Source of the DNA: DAIDKA01 sp036498905
Lineage (GTDB): Bacteria; Pseudomonadota; Gammaproteobacteria; Steroidobacterales; Steroidobacteraceae
Assembly: GCA_036498905.1 (NCBI GenBank)
Contig: DASYER010000063.1
Location: forward strand, 1-64,000
DNA length: 64,000 nucleotides
Reading direction: 5' to 3'
In this document: positions 1 to 8,499 of the stretch, piece after piece
Numbering within the stretch: the stretch's first letter is position 1
How the letters are laid out: each line of letters starts with the position of its first letter
Position numbers and translations under genes: made by a program
Notes under the pieces: generated by a model
What the model saw: the letters and a program-made list of their open reading frames with translations, nothing else
Told to the model about the DNA's origin: nothing
Databases searched by the model: none

Positions 1-193
1 AATCGGCTTCCTCAATCCGGCCCGGCCCGTTATTGGGTGCACTCGAGAAGACGATTGTGGCCCCGTGCGCTTGGCGGATCAGAGCACCAGTATAGGAGCG
101 AAGTTCCGGCGATGTGCTCGCAGTTCTTGGAAAATACTAGCTTGCGTCGCGATTATGCCTAGCATATCGAAATCTGGATTTGGAGGTACCGCT

Positions 194-1153
194 GTGACTA
201 TTCCTTTACCTGCCCGTGCGCTCCTCTTCATGGTCCCGCTGATGGCAGCTGTTGGTCTTCACGCTCAGCAATCGCCGACTTTCGTTGAGCGGGCTCCTGT
301 GCCTGATTTCAGCAAGGTGGAAATCAAGACTACACGCCTGACTGATGACTTCTACACCCTGGAAGGACTGGGTGGGACGAGGCAAGGTGGGACAACAAGT
401 GTGCTCATGGGCCCTGACGGTGTGTTACTCGTCGATTCGCAGTTCGCGCCGCTGACCGAGCGGCTGGTTGCGGCGATCAAAAAGATCTCGAGCGAGCCTA
501 TTCGCTTTCTCATCAACACCCACGTCCACGCCGATCACACCGGAGGAAACGAGAACTTCGCAAAGCTCGGAGTGTTGATCTTTGGCCGCGATCAGCTGCG
601 GGCACGCCTGCAGCACCCCGCTCCTGGTCCAGACGGCTCACCAGGCAAGCCCGCACCGTCGGGAGCGTGGCCGGTGGTGACCTATGATGGGCCAGTGACC
701 ATCCATGTGAACGGAGAGGACGTACACCTCATCCCGATCCGCAGCGCACATACTGATGGCGATACCCTTATCAGCTTTCCTCGGCACAACATCCTGGCCG
801 TCGGGGATTACTTTCGTAGCACGGGTTATCCTTTTGTCGATCTGAAGAGCGGTGGGTCGCTCAAAGGACTGCTGGCTGGGCTCGACGAAACGATCGCGCT
901 CGCCGGCCCGGCGACCAGGATCATTCCGGGGCATGGCCCCGTCGTCGGGCGGGCAGCCCTGGTAGCGCAACGGGACATGGTGCTCGCGGTGCGTGACCGA
1001 GTGGCGGCACTGGTCTCGCAGGGTAAATCACTCGAGGAGGTGATAGCTGCAAAGCCGACAGCGTCCTTTGATGCGCACGTCCCGCAGAGTGCACAGACCG
1101 CTGAGCGCTTCGTCTCGTGGCTCTACACCGAAGTGAAGTCGGCACAACACTGA
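194..1153 (+). CDS. Secreted metallo-beta-lactamase-fold hydrolase
   Basis: Predicted exported zinc hydrolase of the metallo-beta-lactamase superfamily. The GTG at 194 is chosen because GGAGGT lies 6 nt upstream and the protein then opens with a clean signal peptide ending LHAQ (about residue 25). The metal motif HVHADHTGG is at residues 110-118, with further candidate ligands His186 (SAHTDGDT) and His247 (IIPGHGPV). Length is about 319 aa. The HxHxDH motif and spacing resemble periplasmic broad-specificity members (B3-like or quinoprotein-relay type), so the substrate cannot be assigned. An in-frame ATG at 65 would add 43 residues that look non-coding. It stands alone and is followed by a hairpin. 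Confidence 0.88.
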   Translation: MTIPLPARALLFMVPLMAAVGLHAQQSPTFVERAPVPDFSKVEIKTTRLTDDFYTLEGLGGTRQGGTTSVLMGPDGVLLVDSQFAPLTERLVAAIKKISSEPIRFLINTHVHADHTGGNENFAKLGVLIFGRDQLRARLQHPAPGPDGSPGKPAPSGAWPVVTYDGPVTIHVNGEDVHLIPIRSAHTDGDTLISFPRHNILAVGDYFRSTGYPFVDLKSGGSLKGLLAGLDETIALAGPATRIIPGHGPVVGRAALVAQRDMVLAVRDRVAALVSQGKSLEEVIAAKPTASFDAHVPQSAQTAERFVSWLYTEVKSAQH

Positions 1154-1185
1154 GCATTTAGGTAGTCGAGCAGGGTGTACTCATC

Positions 1186-1216
1186 GTGGCGTGGCAGCGA
1201 GAAGCGAACACGCCAC
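1186..1216 (+). terminator. Hairpin downstream of the beta-lactamase-fold gene
   Basis: Perfect 8-bp inverted repeat GTGGCGTG / CACGCCAC around a 15-nt loop, 32 nt after the stop codon. There is no T-tract, so its role as a terminator is inferred from position only. Confidence 0.4.
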
Positions 1217-1403
1217 AAGTTACGATTAGGGTTGTACTAATCCTGATTGGAATGTGTCGGCCGCCGTAAGCGGATGGCAGAATATAGTGATAAGTTACAG
1301 TTGTTTAGCCTCGATTTCTCGAAACGAGCGTCTAAGGCTGTCATCGGAAGCATAGGGCTAGCCAAGTTCGTCTCGAGGTACCGCCAGTTTCCATCAAAGG
1401 CGA

Positions 1404-2525
1404 TCAGCCTGGCGTGCACCACGCGACCCGGTCACGGCCACCGGTCTTGGCGTCGTACATCGCCCGGTCTGCGGCGGCCACCAGTTGCTCGGCCGAGGCG
1501 TCCTCAGACGGCACTAGCGCCGCGACTCCGACGCTGATCGTTACATGCGGCGCCAACGGCGAGGCCGGATGAGTCAATGCTTCCTCCGCCACCGCGCGCC
1601 GCAATGCCTCGCCCTGCGCGATCGCAGCATCCAGTGTGCGCCCGGGCAGCAGCAGCACGAACTCTTCGCCACCATATCGAGCGACCAGATCGAATTCGTC
1701 CACCGCGAAGCGCTCGCAGATTCGCGCCAGCCGACGCAGGCATTCGTCGCCACGAAGATGCCCAGCGGAATCGTTGAGCGCCTTGAAGCAATCGACATCG
1801 GCGAGCAATAGCGCCAGCGGCGCACCGACATGGCTCTGGCGCGCCCAGGTTTCCGCCAGACGAGCGTCAAACTGGCGTCGGTTGGCAATTGAGGTCAGGC
1901 CATCGCGCATCGACAACAACTTCAGCTTATGGTTGGCCTCGGTGAGTTCGTCGGCTACACGCGCAAAGTGGATGGCGCCGGCAACCAGATCGGCAACGGC
2001 GTTGAACACCGCGCAGGCCTCCGGGCCGAAGAAGTCCGTGCGGGCGCACTCCAGATTGAGAACGCCATGCAGGCGGCGTCCGTGCCGGATCGGAACCAGG
2101 TACTCGGAGCGGGCGGTCGCATTGCCCGGCACGTAATCCGGATCGACTGCGGTATCGGGAATCAGGTGTGGTCGCCCCAGTTGCACGCAGCGACCCGCCG
2201 CACCCACGGTGATCGGCCATTCGCCCGACACTGCCAGCGGCGAACGGGTGAATTCGCCGGCGCATACCTCGTGGACGAACTGCTTGTTGTCGTCGTCCAG
2301 AAGCAGCACGCTGACGATGGCGACGGGTAGCTCCGCGACCAGGCAATCGCAGATGCCCTGCATCACCGAATCCAGACTGGCTCCCTGCAATGCCTCGCGC
2401 GAGATCCGGATCAAAATGCGGATCAGGGTGGCCTGACGCGCGGTCGCGTCCTGCATGCCCCACTCAACGACGGTGGGTTCGCTTACCTGATTGCCCAACG
2501 GGCCTGCCAGCATGGTCTTTCCCAT
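1404..2525 (-). CDS. GAF-GGDEF diguanylate cyclase
   Basis: Predicted cytoplasmic diguanylate cyclase making c-di-GMP. A GAF-like sensor region spans about residues 30-190, followed by a GGDEF domain (about 200-370) with the intact active-site motif GGEEF at 285-289 preceded by RY. The inhibitory I-site (RxxD five residues upstream) is not canonical: the arginine position is Asp276 (DEFD), so product inhibition at this site is unlikely. No membrane segment or signal peptide is visible. The start is uncertain: ATG 2525 has no clear ribosome site, whereas ATG 2456 is preceded by GAGTGGGG. It is monocistronic. Confidence 0.85.
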   Translation of the reverse strand: MGKTMLAGPLGNQVSEPTVVEWGMQDATARQATLIRILIRISREALQGASLDSVMQGICDCLVAELPVAIVSVLLLDDDNKQFVHEVCAGEFTRSPLAVSGEWPITVGAAGRCVQLGRPHLIPDTAVDPDYVPGNATARSEYLVPIRHGRRLHGVLNLECARTDFFGPEACAVFNAVADLVAGAIHFARVADELTEANHKLKLLSMRDGLTSIANRRQFDARLAETWARQSHVGAPLALLLADVDCFKALNDSAGHLRGDECLRRLARICERFAVDEFDLVARYGGEEFVLLLPGRTLDAAIAQGEALRRAVAEEALTHPASPLAPHVTISVGVAALVPSEDASAEQLVAAADRAMYDAKTGGRDRVAWCTPG

Positions 2526-2944
2526 ATGGTGTCAGTCTAACCCGGTCGGAGTAGGTTGCGCCGCTGGCCGGCGAGTTCCGCACCGCACTTGCGACGCAGC
2601 TCGCCTGAATATGTTTAAGTCCCCCGGATAGGAATTTAGCATAGGCAATTGGTCGAACGGGCCAAATGGTGAGACCGAACCTCTCGCCGATAGGCCGTGC
2701 AACACGCTTACCAAACTTGCGGCTCAGTCACCGTGAGTGAATCAATCTGATAGAAATCAAGCGACCGCTTGGGTATTGCCGGTCGTGAGGTCCGGGGCGC
2801 GGCGCCGCATCTCGAGGGCATGATGCGCCTGTCGTTCAAATTCTAATGGCGTTCAATTCCTTCTATCTCGCCCTCGAGGCCTTCGCCCGGAGGGGTCCAA
2901 TGCTTTCTGGATCCATCGCATAACTAGGGATAGTATTTCGAGGT
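2526..2944. other. Intergenic region, no gene recognised
   Basis: This gap separates the divergent GGDEF and padR genes. Short ORFs here have no coding character. A TAGTAT box at about 2931, just before padR, could be a -10 element, but no convincing -35 is seen. Confidence 0.5.
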
Positions 2945-3265
2945 ATGAAAGGCGAGACGCTAAAGGGTCACCTCGACCTCCTGCTGCTTTCCGCGCTGAG
3001 ATCCCAACCCGCGCACGGCTACGCCATTGCGCAGACTTTGAGGGGCCGAAGCGGCGGCGCATTCGACTTGCCTGAGGGCACGCTCTATCCGGCGCTTCAT
3101 CGGCTCGAACGTGCCGGCCTGGTCTCCAGCCGCTGGTCCGAGCAGGGAGGTCGGCGGCGACGCGTGTATCGGGCAACAGTTAAGGGTCAAGAAGTTCTCG
3201 CGGTGCGTGAGCAAGAATGGGGATTCTTTGTGCGCGCGGTCCAAGGTGTTCTCGGAGGCGCGTGA
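2945..3265 (+). CDS. PadR-family transcriptional regulator
   Basis: Small (106 aa) winged-helix DNA-binding protein. It opens with the family signature of a polar start followed by LLLLSALRSQPAHGYAI, and the wing region carries LPEGTLYPALHRLERAGLV (about residues 42-60) followed by the basic RRRRVY strand. PadR proteins usually repress their own operon in response to small molecules or envelope stress. GAGGT sits almost directly against the ATG, so initiation may be weak or leaderless. The stop overlaps the next start (GTGA), the usual pairing of padR with a gene for a HAAS/permease-prefix membrane protein. Both downstream partners are frameshifted here. Confidence 0.88.
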   Translation: MKGETLKGHLDLLLLSALRSQPAHGYAIAQTLRGRSGGAFDLPEGTLYPALHRLERAGLVSSRWSEQGGRRRRVYRATVKGQEVLAVREQEWGFFVRAVQGVLGGA

Positions 3266-3755
3266 AAAACGAGCCACTGGAGAGATACCTGAACAGTCTC
3301 GCCAGGGAGTTGCGCTGGCACGGGGTGTTCAACGATCGAATACTCGCGGAGGCCAAAGAGCACCTGCTCGACGCAATCGATCGCGGCATTCGCGGGGGCC
3401 TGGGCGTCGACGCCGCGACCCGCGAGGCGCTGCAGCGCTTCGGCACTGCGCGCGTTGTGGCGACAGCGGCCTTCGACGATCAGTTTAGGATTGTGTATCG
3501 AGTACTTGTTGCGATCGCCGTGCTGGTGGGCGCAGCAATCGCCTTCGTGGATTCCAGGCCTAGCTGGGACGATACGGGGATCACTGTATTTGCGATGGCA
3601 GGGCCATTGGCGCGGCAACTGCGGCTGTTCAAGTCGTGCGTCAACTAACCCGCGGCTCCAAGATTGCCTGCCTGGTGATTCTGGTGATCCCACTTGTCGG
3701 GGCGTACGGCGGGATGCTGTTTCGCAGGACGCTGGCAACCCCAATGTCCGGATGA
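3262..3755 (+). pseudogene. Frameshifted HAAS-type membrane protein (padR partner)
   Basis: Starts GTG 3262, overlapping the padR stop, after GGAGG. The first about 113 residues form a permease-prefix/HAAS-like helical domain (LERYLNSLARELRW...) and one membrane segment (VLVAIAVLVGAAIAFV), ending in the conserved-looking DSRPSWDDTGIT. After AMAG (about 3600) the frame runs into a meaningless tail and stops at 3648. A shift to frame 3 there gives AIGAATAAVQVVRQLTRG followed by a second hydrophobic segment (IACLVILVIPLVGAYGG) and a stop at 3753-3755. One missing base, or two extra, near 3601 explains this. It is either a decayed gene or an assembly error. Confidence 0.6.
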
Positions 3756-3759
3756 CCCT

Positions 3760-4174
3760 GTGTCCATCTTCGACCTCGCCTTCATATTGGCGTTCCTGGC
3801 ATCTGTGATGCTGTTGTGCGCCGCAATAGTGGCCTTCCTAGGCAGACGTTGGCGCAGGGAAGTCAGAGTGCCGCGGGCCCACGGCATCGGCCTGGCGATC
3901 TACTTGGCCCTCGCCGCCGGCGTCGCACTGCTGGTGCCGCAAAAGGTTCTGGCGGTAGGGAACCCCTGGTGCTTCGATGAATGGTGTCTGACTGTCACGA
4001 GTGTCGAGAGGCAGGGAGTGGGAACTGTCGATTGTCTATCGAATTGCGCTCAGCCTGCGCAGTCAGGCACGCCGCAAGGCGCAGCGTGCCAATGGCGCCT
4101 GGATCTACCTGATTGATGACAACGGAACCCGCTACTTGCCGATGGCCGCGTCAAATCGGGCCCGGCTTTTTTAA
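3760..4174 (+). pseudogene. Frameshifted small membrane protein of the padR operon
   Basis: GTG 3760 lies 4 nt after the previous reading frame. It opens two membrane segments (AFILAFLASVMLLCAAIVAFL and GLAIYLALAAGVALLVP) followed by a WCFDEWCLTV motif. The annotated frame then degenerates and stops at 4116. Shifting to frame 2 near 4020-4030 gives ELSIVYRIALSLRSQARR..., then IYLIDDNGTRYLP, ending TAA at 4172-4174. This looks like the missing C-terminal extracellular domain. The two halves read as one protein only with a one-base correction. The function is not known to me. Confidence 0.55.
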
Positions 4175-4288
4175 TTCTCTCATTCACGGTGTGATACGTC
4201 GCCGGTTCGACCGTATATTGGCCTTGAGTGCACACGGAAGAGGGCTCGGGCGCAGGATTAACTCAGTGTCCACAATCAGAGGTGACCT

Positions 4289-4885
4289 ATGAGAGCTTCG
4301 TTATTCGCCGCCACCCTGACAATTGTAAGTTTCCTGCCTTTGGCGCATGCGGCAGAGGAAGCCAGCGAGTCATTGGCGGCGACATCCACGGTACAGACAC
4401 AAGGCGTCGATGTAAGGACAATCATCGAATCGGTCAGCCAGCGAACCCACAAAAAATTTCTCATTGATCCGCGAGTTACGGCAACAGTCCACCTCGATGG
4501 ACTTGACGCGCGTGATGTCACCTATCCGGTGCTCCTGACGATTCTCGCCGTTCACGCGTTCGCGGTGTACGAGGAGGAGGGGGTTGTTGTAGTAACACCG
4601 GATGCCAATCTACGGTTTTTTCCCTCAAGCACTGTCAAGCCCGACGAGATTCGCGGTCCGGACGCGGAAGTGGTTACCACGATCATTGTGCCAAAGAACG
4701 TGAAGGCCGTAGAGCTGGCAACGATCCTGCGTCCCTTGGTGCCACCGGTCGGCCAACTGAACGCGTTCGCCGACCGCAATGCCTTGATCATTACTGACAG
4801 GGCGGCAAACGTCCGTCGAATAGTCACAATTATCCGCGAGTTGGATAAATTGCCCGCATTCAAAGCGGAATCGTTACCGCGGTAG
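4289..4885 (+). CDS. Stand-alone secretin N-domain (GspD-like) periplasmic protein
   Basis: 198 aa with a signal peptide (residues 1-21, ending AHA). AGAGGTG precedes the ATG. Residues about 38-110 resemble the secretin N0/STN fold (VDVRTIIESVSQRTHKKFLIDPRV, then a VHLDGLDARDV repeat), and 125-190 resemble a secretin N1 ring-building domain (KNVKAVELATILRPLVPP, NALIITDRAANVRRI). Full GspD proteins are about 650-700 aa and carry the membrane barrel, which is absent here. No frameshift was found and the next 220 bp are non-coding. No other type II secretion gene is nearby. It could be a truncated relic, or an adaptor that docks on a secretin. Confidence 0.75.
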   Translation: MRASLFAATLTIVSFLPLAHAAEEASESLAATSTVQTQGVDVRTIIESVSQRTHKKFLIDPRVTATVHLDGLDARDVTYPVLLTILAVHAFAVYEEEGVVVVTPDANLRFFPSSTVKPDEIRGPDAEVVTTIIVPKNVKAVELATILRPLVPPVGQLNAFADRNALIITDRAANVRRIVTIIRELDKLPAFKAESLPR

Positions 4886-4988
4886 CGGGGGCGCGTGCAT
4901 TGATAGGTCAATTGCCTGCGAACTGCGAAAATCGCTACGCATCGCAGGTAGCCGGTCAATGACACGTCAGGTTCGTGTCCACAAGATC

Positions 4989-5032
4989 GCCCGCATCTTG
5001 CGGGCTGCATAACCGCCTGTAATACACAGGCG
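4989..5032. terminator. Two tandem hairpins between convergent genes
   Basis: GCCCGC-ATCTT-GCGGGC (4989-5005) and CGCCTGT-AATAC-ACAGGCG (5014-5032) lie between two converging genes. Neither has a T-tract, so termination is inferred from placement. Confidence 0.4.
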
Positions 5033-5106
5033 TCCTGACTCTGACCGCCGGGAACGTGCCCGGGCCAGCAATTCCTTTCACCGTCGCGCGCGGACTAGGC
5101 CGGGGT

Positions 5107-5901
5107 TCACGGCGGGGCAATGACGATCTTTCCATTCACCACCGGATTGCGATCATTCTCTGCACAACTGATGGGGATCATTCTCGTGATGTCATGGACT
5201 CGCAGGTAGCGGATTGTTAGGTGCCAGGGCTGTGAGAAGCGCAAGGAATCCTCAATCGTCATGTCATCTTGCATCGTGTCGGCGCCAATGAGGCGCAGCC
5301 GCTCTGTGAAATGTGCCTGGTCACTCAAGTTGGCGGCCCAGGGTACCGGGCCGACCGGGCCCGCTTTGCGTGCGATGGTGTCGATGACAAGTGTGTGCGC
5401 TTCCCAATGGCCGATCGAATCACCCAATGCAGTGGGCCACAGTTCCTCCGGTTGCGGGTGGGCACGACCGTCGGTGTAGATATGGCGGGCGGCGCCGTCG
5501 GTAGATAGGAGCAGCGTTTCTTCAGGGGTCACCAGGATCTCGAACAGGAAGTCAGGTACCGGGTATTCCATAATGGCCGGAAAGCCTGCGGGTGTGCAGA
5601 CCTTGGTGGTCGGTGGGAGAGCAGGGACAGCGCCGGGCATTGGACCGGGTGGGGGTGCTCCAGAGGTTAGCTTCGCCCATTCGGCGTTATAGGGTGGCTT
5701 GCCCCACAGTTTCGGCGGCTCGAAGTCGGGGGCGCCGGAGCTGAGCAGCCTTGCGGCAGACTCGGTTTCCCAAATTCCGGTCCAGGTCGGAAGCCCAACC
5801 AATGTTCTCGTGCGCTGAGCCCCTGGACGTTCAGCATCAACTGGCCCAACGAGCGCGATAGCCAGGATCGCGGACAACGTGAGAAAGGATTGTCGGCTCA
5901 T
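5107..5901 (-). CDS. Secreted protein paired with DUF6152 protein (copy A)
   Basis: 264 aa with an N-terminal signal peptide (about 23 residues, ending VDA). It has no domain I can name. Conserved features, judged against its paralog at 59544-60368, are GIWETESA near the N-terminus, WGKPPYNAEW, a CTPAGFPAIME cysteine motif, VTPEETLLL, DGRAHPQ, GDSIGHWE, TLVIDTIARKAGP, LSDQAHFTERLRLI and a C-terminal SCAENDRNPVVNGK. The two conserved cysteines could form a disulfide in the periplasm. Its start overlaps the stop of the DUF6152 gene (ATGA), so the two are translationally coupled and probably act together. Confidence 0.8.
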   Translation of the reverse strand: MSRQSFLTLSAILAIALVGPVDAERPGAQRTRTLVGLPTWTGIWETESAARLLSSGAPDFEPPKLWGKPPYNAEWAKLTSGAPPPGPMPGAVPALPPTTKVCTPAGFPAIMEYPVPDFLFEILVTPEETLLLSTDGAARHIYTDGRAHPQPEELWPTALGDSIGHWEAHTLVIDTIARKAGPVGPVPWAANLSDQAHFTERLRLIGADTMQDDMTIEDSLRFSQPWHLTIRYLRVHDITRMIPISCAENDRNPVVNGKIVIAPP

Positions 5902-6293
5902 ACGTGCTCCTTGCCGACTGGCAGGGGTCGGCCAGCAGCATCGGTAGCCGACCGGAGCTGGCCACCGCTAGGAGCATCCTTCACGGGATTGACCACGATA
6001 GTCACTTTGTCGCCAGCTTTGAATGTTCCAGGCTTGAACCCCAATCGGTAGCTGGCAAGGGGAGAGTTCATCTCGATGCTCCACTCCACTACCCTCGTCG
6101 TGCCGGCGGCCGTACCGGGCGAGGGCACGAGCAACTGGATGAAACAGTGGGGGTTCGTCCACTGAAATTCCTTTACGGTCCCATGCAGGGTGATGGTCCG
6201 CGTCATATCGAACATTGCCATGGAGTGGTGCGCCAGACAGGGTGCCGTGGCGAGCAAGGCCGATGCTGCGAAAATATGCTGCATTGCGTTCAT
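5898..6293 (-). CDS. DUF6152-family secreted protein (copy A)
   Basis: 131 aa. The signal peptide ends ATAPCLA, so the predicted mature protein starts His22-His23 (HHSMAMFD). This is followed by a small beta-rich domain with the FQWTNPHCF motif (His49, Cys50) and a C-terminal GTFKAGDKVTIVVNPVKD. The family has no established function that I know. An N-terminal His next to a conserved His/Cys pair invites comparison with periplasmic copper proteins that use their free amino terminus; this is inference. It is first gene of a two-gene unit, divergent from the winged-helix/TPR regulator at 6439, the same arrangement as at 58-60 kb. Confidence 0.85.
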   Translation of the reverse strand: MNAMQHIFAASALLATAPCLAHHSMAMFDMTRTITLHGTVKEFQWTNPHCFIQLLVPSPGTAAGTTRVVEWSIEMNSPLASYRLGFKPGTFKAGDKVTIVVNPVKDAPSGGQLRSATDAAGRPLPVGKEHV

Positions 6294-6438
6294 CGAATGA
6301 CTGGCCTCGCCTGGATATTGGAGTGCCCAGTTGACTCATTCGGGTGCCGGTGTGTGTGAAGCAGCGCTACAGTCCTGGTGAAGATTTGATGCAAGACCGG
6401 CAAAGATTTGGCGACGCGCCTAAGGTATTGTTTTGACT
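6294..6438. promoter_or_regulatory. Divergent intergenic region of module A
   Basis: These 145 bp separate the DUF6152 unit from the regulator and must carry both promoters. No clean sigma-70 pair or inverted repeat was identified by eye. It is the likely binding region for the regulator encoded at 6439. Confidence 0.4.
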
Positions 6439-8499
6439 ATGCAGGAGAGGATCGAGCAATCAGGGTCTGCGCCGGCGCTCACCCCGGGCCGCTACCAGAT
6501 CGAAGATCTGGTCGTCGATACGCGGGTGCGTCAGGTCACCCGCGAGGGGGTTGATCTTGCGATCACCAGTCTGTCCTTCGATCTGTTGTGCGCCCTGGTG
6601 CGTGCTGCCCCAAATCTGATCTCATTCGATACCCTGATGGGGCAGGTATGGCCCGGATTGGTGATCAGTCCGGAAACCATCACGCAACGAGTCAGGCTGT
6701 TGCGCCAGGCGCTGGGCGACAACGCCGATGAGCCGCGATACATCCTTGCCGTCCGCGGCCACGGCTATCGGATGCCCGGCAAGGCAGCCGTCTTGCCGGA
6801 ATCGGACTCCGTCACGCCAGTGCCAATTCGGACTTCGGGGTCTGAAATTGCGGCCGTACCGCCGGGCGCCAGGGTGGGAGCTCCACGTCGGCGGCTGATG
6901 GTACTCGCAGCCGTGCTGGTTCTTGTGGCCGGGAGCGCCTGGTGGGGTGAGAAACACCGGACAGTTCAGACGCGGCCCCCCATCGTGGCGACCGCCCTGA
7001 CGGCCCCCCGCAGATCGGTGGCTGTCATGCCATTTGCCAATCTGACGGGTGACCCCGCCAAGGACTACTTCGGCGACGGCATGGCCGAGGAGATGATCAA
7101 CGCCCTCGGGCAGGTGCCCGGACTGAAAGTGCCCGCCCGCAGCTCCTCCTTCGCCTACAAGAGCCAGAGTCTGGACATTCGGCGCATTGCGCAGGAGCTC
7201 GGAGTGAGCACGGTCTTGGAGGGAAGTGTTCGTAGCGCCGGCTCACGCATCCGAATTTCGGCGCAACTGATTGATGCGCGCAGCGGCTACCAGCTGTGGT
7301 CGCACAGCTACGATCAGGACGCCGGGGATATATTCAAACTGCAGGACGACTTGGCCGCGGCAATCCTCAAGGCGCTGCAAGTTGATCTCAACGGTTCGGC
7401 CCCGACCCTAGTGGTTCAGAGTCCGCCGACACAAAGTGTTGAGGCCTACGATCTGTACCTGCAGGGCGATGCGATGATGTTCGTCGCCGATCATGGGCTG
7501 GAGCGGGCGCTGGATCGGTACCAGCGCGCAATAGCGCTTGACCCAAAATTCGCACGCGCATACGTGGGAGCCGGGCTCGCTAAGTTCCTTCTGGCCATCT
7601 CCAAAGGCCCCGCCATTGAGAACCTCACGGCGGCCAAGCATCTTGCGGACCAGGCATTGCAGCTGGATCCTGGCCTTTCAACGGCACATAGCCTGCTCGC
7701 CAACGTGGCGTTCACCCAGGGGCACTGGCTGGAGGCCGAGCCGGAGCTGCGCGAAGCGTTGAGACTTGGACCACAGGGTGCCACCGAGCACTTTTCCCAC
7801 GGCATCAACTGGCTCTTCACCGGGCATTTGCACGAAGGACTGGGCGAACTTCAAACTGCCGTGGATCTGAACCCAACCCACCTGCAGAGCATCGCGTTTC
7901 GATCCATCGCATATTCCTTGTTGGGGGAAGACGCGCGGGCGCTGGCATCGGCTCAGCTCGGAGCGCACCTTGGTGACCCTGGAGTCACGCTGCCCTATGT
8001 ATCGACCATGGCGGCACTGCGCGCGCGCCATTACGCGCAGGCGGCATCACTCGCCACCGGTATCGTAGACCTGAGCATTCCGGACCAGGCCCGAACAGCG
8101 GAAGTCACTCGCCTGGTATTCGCCGCCCTGGCGGATCCAGGCAAGAAAGCCGCTGCAATGGCTGCGCGGGACCGTCTGTATCCCAGCCACGCTTCTGCTG
8201 CTGAGCCCACTCGAAGCCGCGCTGACATCACGTCCTGCCTGCAAAGCAGCTACACCTATGGCTTACTCGCTGAACTGGACACGGTGTTCGAATTGGCAAA
8301 TCAATGTTTGGACGGCGCCGCCCCCGGTGCCATCAACTCAGTCAGTTTCCTTCTTCTGTGGCAGCCGGAGTTGGGAAGCGTGCGTCGTGATCCGCGCTTT
8401 ACGGAGCTCGCGACTCGTCTTGGCCTGATGGATTATTGGCAGCGTTACGGTCCTCCGGATGAGTGCCGTCTTGAGGAGCGCAAGCTCGCCTGTCACTAA
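6439..8499 (+). CDS. Winged-helix / FlgO-like / TPR membrane regulator (copy A)
   Basis: About 686 aa with CadC/ToxR-like layout. An OmpR-type winged helix occupies residues about 15-112 (DLVVDTRVRQVTREG, VWPGLVISPETITQRVRLLR, YILAVRGHGYRM). One membrane segment follows (about 152-170, LMVLAAVLVLVAGSAWW). A TolB/FlgO-like domain then begins SVAVMPFANLTGDPAKDYFGDG (about 193-315), followed by TPR repeats to the end. The DNA-binding domain is thus cytoplasmic and the TPR part periplasmic. ATG 6439 is preferred to TTG 6433. It is paralogous along its length to the protein at 56016-58055 and diverges from a DUF6152 gene, so it is the likely regulator of that unit. Confidence 0.88.
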   Translation: MQERIEQSGSAPALTPGRYQIEDLVVDTRVRQVTREGVDLAITSLSFDLLCALVRAAPNLISFDTLMGQVWPGLVISPETITQRVRLLRQALGDNADEPRYILAVRGHGYRMPGKAAVLPESDSVTPVPIRTSGSEIAAVPPGARVGAPRRRLMVLAAVLVLVAGSAWWGEKHRTVQTRPPIVATALTAPRRSVAVMPFANLTGDPAKDYFGDGMAEEMINALGQVPGLKVPARSSSFAYKSQSLDIRRIAQELGVSTVLEGSVRSAGSRIRISAQLIDARSGYQLWSHSYDQDAGDIFKLQDDLAAAILKALQVDLNGSAPTLVVQSPPTQSVEAYDLYLQGDAMMFVADHGLERALDRYQRAIALDPKFARAYVGAGLAKFLLAISKGPAIENLTAAKHLADQALQLDPGLSTAHSLLANVAFTQGHWLEAEPELREALRLGPQGATEHFSHGINWLFTGHLHEGLGELQTAVDLNPTHLQSIAFRSIAYSLLGEDARALASAQLGAHLGDPGVTLPYVSTMAALRARHYAQAASLATGIVDLSIPDQARTAEVTRLVFAALADPGKKAAAMAARDRLYPSHASAAEPTRSRADITSCLQSSYTYGLLAELDTVFELANQCLDGAAPGAINSVSFLLLWQPELGSVRRDPRFTELATRLGLMDYWQRYGPPDECRLEERKLACH

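Noticed and set aside
6433..6438. TTG start for the regulator at 6433
   Set aside because: ATG 6439 is two codons later and no ribosome site favours the TTG.
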